DNA of 18,294 nucleotides from Spirochaetota bacterium (GTDB lineage Bacteria; Spirochaetota; Spirochaetia; Treponematales; Treponemataceae). The notes below the pieces were generated by a model. The model saw only the letters and a program-made list of their open reading frames with translations. It ran no database searches and was not told the origin of the DNA. The position numbers and the translations under genes are program-made. Positions within the stretch are counted from its first letter, which is position 1. Each line of letters opens with the position of its first letter. This document shows, piece by piece, positions 12,708-18,294 of the stretch. The stretch covers positions 1 to 18,294 of the forward strand of contig JAKPSR010000372.1 of assembly GCA_029571425.1 (NCBI GenBank), given 5' to 3'.

Positions 12708-15584
12708 GTGACGAAAAGAGCTCTCGCCATAGCCGCCTTCGCCGCCTTCGTGATCACGGGCTCAGCCCGCGCCGACGAAGCGGCGAAGACCCCATCGGTC
12801 CTCATCATCCACTCGTATAACAGGGAGTACGGCTGGACCGAAGACATGAATCGGGGGATCATGGAGCGCCTTGACATGATGGCGGCGCGTCACGTGGTCT
12901 ACACCGAGTATCTCGACTGGAAGCGGTTTCCCGACGACGCGCTCGTCGAACGCGTCCGCGACGTCCTCGCCCATAAGTACTTAGGCCGAGGCATCGACGT
13001 CGTCGTCACGACAGACGACCGCGCGCTCCAATTCGCGGCAGCCGAGCGACCGACCCTTTTCCCCGAGGCCGCGATCGTGTTCGCCGGCGTTTATCCAGAA
13101 GCCCTGCCCTCGCTCACGAAAGGCGCGCGCAACATCACCGGCGTATTCGAGAACCAGGACCCGGAGTCCACCCTGCGCATAGCCCAGCGAATCAGGCCGA
13201 CGGCAAACGCCGTCTATATCGTGAGCGATCTTAACGAGTCCGGTATCGCGGTCGAGCGGCATATTCGGGAGGTGGCCCAGCGGGTATTCCCGGGCGGCTC
13301 GATCGTGAGCCTGAGCGACTTGACTATCGAAGGGATCGAGAGAAAAGTCGCCGAACTCGACGCGGACTCGGTCCTGATCGTCGGAACCTACTCAATCGAA
13401 AAATCGGGGCGTTTTTTTTCGGGCGAGACCTTAATCGCGCGACTCGCCTCCGCCTCGCGCGTGCCCGTGTACGTCATGAACACGCACCAGCTCGGCACGG
13501 GCGCGATCGGGGGAAACCTGCTCGACCCGCACCGAATGGGACGAGCGGCCGGCGATCTCGCGGTTAAGATCCTCGATGGAGCGAAGGCGGACACCATCAA
13601 GCCGTTAATCGGGCGGAGCCATACCCCCATGTTCGACTATCACGCGATGCGGCGCCATCGGATAGAGGCGCAGCGCCTCCCCTTCAACGCCACGATCATC
13701 AATCAAGAACCAAACCTGGTCGTGAAATGGAGGGGCGCCATCGTCGCCTCGGCGGTGCTCTTCCTCCTAATGCTACTCCTCATCGACACCCTGTACACCA
13801 GCCTTCGCAAGGAAAAATCCATGTCGCGCGACCTCGCGGCAAAGAACGACGAGATCGGCTCGCTAAACGAAGACCTTCGCTCAAAGAACGCCCTCCTCGA
13901 ATTCACGACGCGAAACCTGGAGACCAGCGAAGAGCGATTCCGCCTCGCCGCCCTCGGCTCGAACGACGCGATCTGGGACTGGGACATAGCCGCGGACCGC
14001 GTGCATTACTCCGACCGCTGGTTCGAGATGACGGGATACGAGCGGGATAATAGAAAACCCCGACTCCTTACCGAGCTCCTGCATCCGGACGACCGCGCCG
14101 AGATGAAAGCGGTATTTGAAGGACACGTCGACCGGCGGACGGACCACTTCGAGGCGGAGGCGCGAGTCAAGACCGCCGACGGCTCATACAAATGGGTTCT
14201 CGTGCGCGGGAAGGCGGTTTGGGGAGCAGACGGTCGCCCGAGCCGCTTCGCGGGATCCATCACCGACATCGACGAACGGAAGCGACGCGAGGCCGAGATC
14301 GAGAACCTCGCCTTCTACGACCAGCTCACCGGGCTCCCAAACCGGACGCTTGCCATCGACATCACGCGACATGCGCTGAGCTCCATCGCGCAGGGAAAGC
14401 GGTGCGGGATCATCTTTATCGACATCGATAACTTCAAGGTGATCAACGACACGTTCGGGCACGCGGCCGGCGACGCGGCGCTGGTGAGCGCGGCGACCGT
14501 AATGCGGACTATCGGGGACGAGCGTGTCAAAGTTGCGCGATTCGGCGGGGACGAGTTCATCATTATCGTGTCCGACAGTTCCGCCGAGGAGATCGAGAAA
14601 TACGCGAAACTCATCTTACGCCTCCTCGGCCGCAGGACGGAGATTAACGGGCGCTATCATTACCTGACCGTCAGCGCCGGCGTCTCCATCTACCCGGACC
14701 ATGATTATCACTTCGAAGGCCTTCTCCAAAAGGCGGACGCGGCCCTTCATTTCGCGAAGGCGGACGGGAAGAACCGCTACCGCCTCTACGACTCCAGCAT
14801 GCAGGAGCGGCTCTCGCGGCGCGTTGGTCTCGAGGCGGACCTTCGCGCCGCCTTCGACCGCGACGAATTATCCGTCGCGTACCAGGCCCAGGTCGACCCG
14901 AACACCGGCCGCGTGCGCGGCGCCGAGGCGCTCGCGCGATGGAACAGCCTTGGGCGCGGGCAGGTGAGCCCCGCCGAGTTCATCCCCATCGCCGAGGAAA
15001 CGGGCCTTATCTTCAAGCTTGGTGCCTTCGTCCTTCGCGACGCATGCCGATTTATCGCCGAGGAGGAGCGCAAGGGAAACGCCGACTTCACCGTGTCCGT
15101 CAACGTCTCGGTGAAACAAGTCGAGGAACGGGACTTTGCCGACCGCGTCTCGCAAATCCTACGCGAGGAGGGGGTAAACCCGTCGCGGATATCGCTCGAG
15201 ATCACGGAGTCTTTCTTGATCGAGTCCTTGGAGGCGATCGTCGAGCGATTGCGCGAGCTGAAGAAGGCCGGGTTCGGCATCGCGCTCGACGACTTCGGAA
15301 AGGGGTATTCCTCCCTCTCATACCTTCGCGCCCTTCCGATCAACCACATCAAAATCGACAAGGCCTTCATCGACGACCTCGCCGGCAGCGACGGCATACT
15401 CGTGCGGACGATCGTCGAGGTAAGTCATCAGCTTGGCTTGACCGTCGTCGCGGAGGGAGTCGAGTCGAAGGAGCAGGTCGACGCGCTGCGCTCCATGAAC
15501 TGCGACCTTATACAGGGTTATTATTACCAGCGCCCCGTCGCCCAGGCCGAGATGTCCGCCCTTTTCGGGGTCACCTTCAACTGA
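12708..15584 (+). CDS. Periplasmic ABC-substrate-binding-like sensor with PAS-GGDEF-EAL (c-di-GMP enzyme 2 of tandem pair)
   Basis: This 958-residue protein is paralogous to the upstream gene. The signal peptide spans 1-22 (likely ARA/DE cleavage). The periplasmic PF04392-like domain spans about 29-330 (SVLIIHSYNREYGW start). A TM helix lies at about 344-364 and a likely coiled-coil signalling helix at about 375-408. PAS/PAC spans about 409-530 (WDWDIAADRVHYSDRWFEMTGY region). GGDEF is intact at 613-617 and lacks an RxxD I-site. EAL is intact: AEALARW (Glu740), NVSVKQV, EITES, LDDFGKGYSS, KIDKAFI, VVAEGVE, QGYYYQRP. The GTG start is 9 bp after the previous stop and is preceded by AGGGGAAAG, so the two form an operon. 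The PAS domain is the main architectural difference from the neighbour and may add a second input. Net synthase or phosphodiesterase activity cannot be told from sequence. Confidence 0.9.
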   Translation: MTKRALAIAAFAAFVITGSARADEAAKTPSVLIIHSYNREYGWTEDMNRGIMERLDMMAARHVVYTEYLDWKRFPDDALVERVRDVLAHKYLGRGIDVVVTTDDRALQFAAAERPTLFPEAAIVFAGVYPEALPSLTKGARNITGVFENQDPESTLRIAQRIRPTANAVYIVSDLNESGIAVERHIREVAQRVFPGGSIVSLSDLTIEGIERKVAELDADSVLIVGTYSIEKSGRFFSGETLIARLASASRVPVYVMNTHQLGTGAIGGNLLDPHRMGRAAGDLAVKILDGAKADTIKPLIGRSHTPMFDYHAMRRHRIEAQRLPFNATIINQEPNLVVKWRGAIVASAVLFLLMLLLIDTLYTSLRKEKSMSRDLAAKNDEIGSLNEDLRSKNALLEFTTRNLETSEERFRLAALGSNDAIWDWDIAADRVHYSDRWFEMTGYERDNRKPRLLTELLHPDDRAEMKAVFEGHVDRRTDHFEAEARVKTADGSYKWVLVRGKAVWGADGRPSRFAGSITDIDERKRREAEIENLAFYDQLTGLPNRTLAIDITRHALSSIAQGKRCGIIFIDIDNFKVINDTFGHAAGDAALVSAATVMRTIGDERVKVARFGGDEFIIIVSDSSAEEIEKYAKLILRLLGRRTEINGRYHYLTVSAGVSIYPDHDYHFEGLLQKADAALHFAKADGKNRYRLYDSSMQERLSRRVGLEADLRAAFDRDELSVAYQAQVDPNTGRVRGAEALARWNSLGRGQVSPAEFIPIAEETGLIFKLGAFVLRDACRFIAEEERKGNADFTVSVNVSVKQVEERDFADRVSQILREEGVNPSRISLEITESFLIESLEAIVERLRELKKAGFGIALDDFGKGYSSLSYLRALPINHIKIDKAFIDDLAGSDGILVRTIVEVSHQLGLTVVAEGVESKEQVDALRSMNCDLIQGYYYQRPVAQAEMSALFGVTFN

Positions 15585-15598
15585 TCGCGCGTCCGTGG

Positions 15599-15604
15599 TA
15601 TACT
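15599..15604 (+). promoter_or_regulatory. Candidate leaderless extended -10 element of mnmE
   Basis: TATACT preceded by TGG ends 7 nt before the GTG start at 15612. The predicted +1 falls within 1 nt of the start codon. The bases between them are C-rich with no Shine-Dalgarno. TTCAAC (15576-15581), 17 nt upstream, is a weak -35 overlapping the end of the previous gene. Confidence 0.5.
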
Positions 15605-15611
15605 CCCGCCC

Positions 15612-17003
15612 GTGAAACCTTCCGATTACGCGCTTGACGAACCGATCGCCGCCATCGCCACCGCCATCGCGCCGGCGGCGCTTGGTATCGTCCGCGCCTC
15701 TGGCTTAGGATCCGTCGATCTCGTCGCAGCCCTCTTCTCGCGCCCGGAAGCCCTCGCCAACGCCGCGGGAGGCACGTTCCTTCACGGATGGCTCGTCGAC
15801 CCCGCGACCGGGTCCCGGGTCGACGAGGTCGTGGTCGCGGTCTATCGCGCGCCGAGAAGCTTTACCGGAGAGGATTCTGTCGAGATAATCGGGCACGGCG
15901 GGGTCAATGCCATTCGCTCCGTGCATCGCCTTCTGCTCCGTCACGGTTTCCGCGACGCTGGCCCGGGCGAGTTCACCTTTCGGGCCTTCGCGCGCGGCAA
16001 GGCCGACCTTACGAGAGCGGAAGCGGTCCGCGAGATCGTCGACGCGCGTACCGGCGAGGCGCGCGAAAGGGCGGCGGCCCGCCTTTCGGGCGCCCTTGCC
16101 GCCGAGCTCGCCGAATGCAAAAACGACATTATCGCGGCCCTTGCCTCGATCGAGGCGGAGGTTGAGTACCCGGAGGACGAGGAAGCGGTCGGCGGGGCGT
16201 TCGACGCGAGCCTCGTCTCGGCGGCCCGAGAACGGCTTGCCCGCCTCGAGTTGACATGGGCCTCCGAACGGGTATTCCGCGAGGGTGCTCGCGTCGTTCT
16301 CGCGGGCCGCGTAAACGCGGGAAAGTCTAGTCTGTTTAACGCGCTTTTGAAGGAAGACCGCGCCATCGTCTCGGAGTCGCCGGGGACGACGCGGGATTGG
16401 ATCGAGGCTACCGTCGACCTCGGCGGCATCCCCGCTCGGCTCGTCGACACTGCTGGCCTTCGCGACGCGCATGACCCCGTCGAGGCCATCGGCGTCGAGC
16501 GCGCGCGAGACCTCGCGAAGTCCGCCGACCTTACGCTCTACGTCGTCGACTCGGCCGAGGGCCTCGTCGAGGAAGATCGCGCGGCCCTCGGCGCGTTGTC
16601 CGATTCGCGGACCCCCGCGATCGTCGTCTGGAACAAGGCGGACAAACCCGCCCGAGGGCCGATCGAGGACATGGCCGAAACGACGTCAAGAGTATCCGTC
16701 AGCGCGAAAACAGGCGCCGGAATCGCCGAGCTTGTCGCCGCGGCGCGCGCGCGCTTACTGCCGGAAAGGGGCGCGCCGACGCCGGGGGGACCCGCGTTGG
16801 GTAGCGAGCGTCAACGCGACGCCGTTCGAGACGCCGTCTCTTGCCTCGACAAGGCCATCGCAGCCGCCGCATCTGGGTTCCCGATGGACGCCGTGGCCGA
16901 GGACCTTGATGCCGCGCTCGGGCGCCTTGGCGAGGTTACGGGCGAGACGACTCCGACGGACGTCCTCGACGCCCTATTCTCCGGTTTTTGCGTAGGGAAG
17001 TAA
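15612..17003 (+). CDS. mnmE: tRNA uridine-5-carboxymethylaminomethyl modification GTPase MnmE
   Basis: MnmE works with MnmG to install 5-carboxymethylaminomethyl or aminomethyl groups on wobble uridine 34 of certain tRNAs, using a folate-derived one-carbon unit. The 463-residue product has the complete architecture. The N-terminal folate-binding domain (1-120) opens with DEPIAAIATA and includes the GPGEFTFRAF segment (117-126). A helical domain is interrupted by the G domain: GRVNAGKS (232-239), GTTRD (258-262), DTAGL (279-283) and NKAD (341-344), followed by a G5-like SAKT. The C-terminal FCVGK (459-463) holds the catalytic Cys460. Length is normal for the family. The GTG start gives the expected N-terminus. 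The gene begins 27 bp after the GGDEF-EAL operon with its own TATACT element, so it need not depend on read-through. It ends 15 bp from a convergent gene. Confidence 0.97.
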   Translation: MKPSDYALDEPIAAIATAIAPAALGIVRASGLGSVDLVAALFSRPEALANAAGGTFLHGWLVDPATGSRVDEVVVAVYRAPRSFTGEDSVEIIGHGGVNAIRSVHRLLLRHGFRDAGPGEFTFRAFARGKADLTRAEAVREIVDARTGEARERAAARLSGALAAELAECKNDIIAALASIEAEVEYPEDEEAVGGAFDASLVSAARERLARLELTWASERVFREGARVVLAGRVNAGKSSLFNALLKEDRAIVSESPGTTRDWIEATVDLGGIPARLVDTAGLRDAHDPVEAIGVERARDLAKSADLTLYVVDSAEGLVEEDRAALGALSDSRTPAIVVWNKADKPARGPIEDMAETTSRVSVSAKTGAGIAELVAAARARLLPERGAPTPGGPALGSERQRDAVRDAVSCLDKAIAAAASGFPMDAVAEDLDAALGRLGEVTGETTPTDVLDALFSGFCVGK

Positions 17004-17018
17004 GCCGAAAGATCCGCG

Positions 17019-17678
17019 TTACAGCATGCCAAGAAGGCCCTTCGAGCAGGCCCGTACCCAGCGATTGCCGCCCCAACGACCGGGCGCGGCGAGACGCTCG
17101 GCAAGCCAGAGCGCGGCATCGGCATCGTCCGTGCCGTCAAGCTTTACGAGGAGCGCTGATGGCCCCCCGCGCGCGCCGTCCGCGGCCGAAAGCGATGTGG
17201 CAAGAGCCTCGGCAAACCGCGCGAAAGAACCGAGTGCCGCCGCGGAAACGGGATCAACGTCGGGCGTCTCGAGATCGCGAAGGGCGAGCACGAGGCGTCC
17301 CGCGCCGCGGGCGCGAAAGCGATTGGCCATTTCAAGAGAAAGAAGGATAGGCCCCCGAGCCCACTCATCTATCCTGGCTGACGCCTCGGAAAGCGAGAAC
17401 GAATCCGTTTCCGGTATCGCCCTCGCGTCGAGAAACACGACGGCGGCGTCGATCGGCCCGATGGCGGTGGCCGCCTCGATGGCGACCGTGCGGGCGGAGA
17501 GGGGAGACTCGCGGTTCCAGGGAACCGTCGGGATGTCGGCGGTTGAAGGGCCGCCGGATACGCCGCGGGCGACCCTCGGCCCGTCGGTAAGAACGACCGC
17601 GTCGCCACGCGCGGCGAGCGCGCCCGCGACGGCGAGCGAGAACGGATGACTCGCGTCTGCGATCAAAATAGAGCTCAT
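17019..17678 (-). CDS. Small Rossmann/SDR-like protein lacking recognisable catalytic residues
   Basis: This is a 219-residue, probably cytoplasmic protein. The start (SSILIADASHPFSLAVAGALAARGDAV in outline) looks like a Rossmann beta-alpha-beta unit, but the glycine-rich TGxxxGxG loop reads DASHPFSL. A central GPIDAAVVFLDAR segment resembles the SDR 'GxIDxLVNNAG' strand. The RARGAGRLVLAL segment resembles the SDR 'GxGRIVNISS' strand. The helix containing ALGSFARFAEALATSL resembles the one that follows the SDR catalytic site, but the YxxxK pair is absent. I therefore read it as a degenerate SDR relative, possibly without NAD(P) chemistry. I chose ATG at 17678 because a TATACT element lies 6 nt upstream. 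A longer in-frame start at 17834 would run into the kinase gene. The function is unknown. Confidence 0.6.
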   Translation of the reverse strand: MSSILIADASHPFSLAVAGALAARGDAVVLTDGPRVARGVSGGPSTADIPTVPWNRESPLSARTVAIEAATAIGPIDAAVVFLDARAIPETDSFSLSEASARIDEWARGPILLSLEMANRFRARGAGRLVLALRDLETPDVDPVSAAALGSFARFAEALATSLSAADGARGGPSALLVKLDGTDDADAALWLAERLAAPGRWGGNRWVRACSKGLLGML

Positions 17679-17684
17679 GGCGAC

Positions 17685-17690
17685 AGTATA
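17685..17690 (-). promoter_or_regulatory. Candidate leaderless -10 element of the SDR-like gene
   Basis: TATACT on the minus strand ends 6 nt before the ATG at 17678, so the expected +1 is the A of the start codon. A weak TTGCTT lies 18 nt upstream, near the stop of the kinase gene. No Shine-Dalgarno is seen. Confidence 0.45.
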
Positions 17691-17706
17691 AATGAGGACC
17701 GCGATC

Positions 17707-18294
17707 TCAAGCAAGGAGCCCGATAAGTACCCGCTTGAGCTCGTCGACGGTATACGGCTTCGGCAATACCGCGTCAAAGCCGTATTCCTCGAATCGGGCG
17801 AGAACCGGGTCGTCCGAATAGCCTGAGGAAACAAGAAGGATGGCGCCCGGGTCGTAATCCCGAATCGCGCGGGCCGTGTCCTTCCCGCTCATTCCTCCGG
17901 GGACCACGAGATCGAGGACCGCGAGGGCGAAGGGAACGCCCGCCTCGTAAGCCTCGGTATAGAGCCGCACGGCCTCGGCGCCGTCGGACGCGGGCACGAC
18001 CTCGAAGCCGATCGTCGAAAGCATCGTTCCCGCGGTCTCGAGCACGGAAGGATCGTCGTCCATCAAAAGGGCGCGCTGCCCCGCGCGAAGGGCGCCGTCG
18101 CCAGGCCCTTCCGGGCGGGCGGTAGCCGCGTCGGGATCGGCCGGTATAAACAGGCAAAAGTCCGCACCCTCGTCGCCGGGGGGCTCCAGCCTGATGGAAC
18201 CGCCGTGATTCTGGACGACCGAGAAGACGATCGCGAGTCCGAGGCCGGTTCCCTTCTCCTTCGTCGTGAAAAAGGGATCGAAGATCTGTGCTTT
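17707..18294 (-). CDS. Hybrid histidine kinase, C-terminal part: HATPase_c end plus receiver domain (partial, start outside window)
   Basis: The minus-strand frame is open from the window edge to TGA at 17707, giving 195 residues. Residues 1-50 are the end of a histidine-kinase ATPase domain: an F box (FDPFFTTKEKGTG), the G2 box GTGLGL (15-20) and the following VVQNHGGSI strand. After a Pro/Gly/Ala linker (about 51-72), a receiver domain runs from about 74 to 195, with the acidic cluster DDD (79-81), phosphoacceptor Asp128 (in AVLDLVVPGG), Ser156/Ser157 and Lys179 (in LPKPY). Such proteins autophosphorylate and relay to their own receiver, often then to an Hpt protein. The sensor and the phosphorylated His lie beyond the window. 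An internal TTG or ATG near 18066 could suggest a stand-alone receiver, but the unbroken frame and typical order favour one protein. The SDR-like gene follows 28 bp downstream. Confidence 0.88.
   Translation of the reverse strand, partial: KAQIFDPFFTTKEKGTGLGLAIVFSVVQNHGGSIRLEPPGDEGADFCLFIPADPDAATARPEGPGDGALRAGQRALLMDDDPSVLETAGTMLSTIGFEVVPASDGAEAVRLYTEAYEAGVPFALAVLDLVVPGGMSGKDTARAIRDYDPGAILLVSSGYSDDPVLARFEEYGFDAVLPKPYTVDELKRVLIGLLA

Noticed and set aside
12708..15584. Possibility that the ABC-substrate-binding domains mark a transporter operon
   Set aside because: The binding-like domain is covalently joined to GGDEF-EAL modules in both genes, and neither flank encodes a permease or an ABC ATPase.
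15705..16472. Minus-strand open frame (255 codons) opposite mnmE
   Set aside because: It is antisense to the conserved folate-binding and G domains of MnmE and has no motifs of its own.
1..18294. Search for tRNA, rRNA, CRISPR arrays, transposases, phage genes or riboswitches
   Set aside because: I found no repeat-spacer pattern, integrase or transposase motif, cloverleaf-like segment or long structured leader. The intergenic regions are at most about 105 bp.

Overview
This is a dense chromosomal stretch from a G+C-rich bacterium (about two-thirds G+C by eye). Almost every base is coding and intergenic gaps are at most about 105 bp. Signal peptides, a periplasmic sensor fold, abundant c-di-GMP enzymes, a PrsW-family membrane protein and a DUF4015 putative glycosidase fit a diderm, environmental lifestyle. 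From family resemblance alone I lean toward a high-GC spirochaete, with low confidence. I see no phage, IS, CRISPR, tRNA or rRNA.

Layout, left to right. The window opens with the 3' end of a probable HAD phosphatase (+). It converges on a minus-strand pair: a prsW-like gene and a RACo-like ATP-dependent [2Fe-2S]/ASKHA protein joined by a GTGA overlap. Divergent from prsW is a shikimate-kinase-like gene whose end overlaps a REC-PAS-GGDEF-EAL regulator. That regulator converges on a 6-phosphofructokinase gene (-). Divergent from pfk is an exported DUF4015 protein with an ATGA overlap to a membrane PAP2 phosphatase, which in turn overlaps galU (-) tail to tail. Divergent from galU are two tandem paralogous genes, each encoding a signal peptide, a periplasmic ABC-substrate-binding-like domain, one TM helix and a cytoplasmic GGDEF-EAL module; the second also has a PAS domain. 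mnmE follows. The window ends with two minus-strand genes: the 3' part of a hybrid histidine kinase and a small Rossmann/SDR-like protein lacking recognisable catalytic residues.

Functional themes. The first is c-di-GMP signalling: three GGDEF-EAL proteins, two sensing the periplasm and one taking phosphorelay input, plus a hybrid kinase. The second is envelope and sugar metabolism: GalU, Pfk, DUF4015 and PAP2. The third is housekeeping: MnmE and the shikimate-kinase-like protein.

The most general pattern I found is at the promoters. Six transcription-unit heads (prsW, the shikimate-kinase-like gene, DUF4015, galU, mnmE and the SDR-like gene) carry a TATNNT hexamer 6-11 nt before the start codon and lack a well-placed Shine-Dalgarno sequence, which suggests leaderless mRNAs. 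By contrast, pfk and the first periplasmic GGDEF-EAL gene have conventional promoters with short leaders and clear Shine-Dalgarno sequences. In the GGDEF-EAL case this moves the start to a TTG codon.
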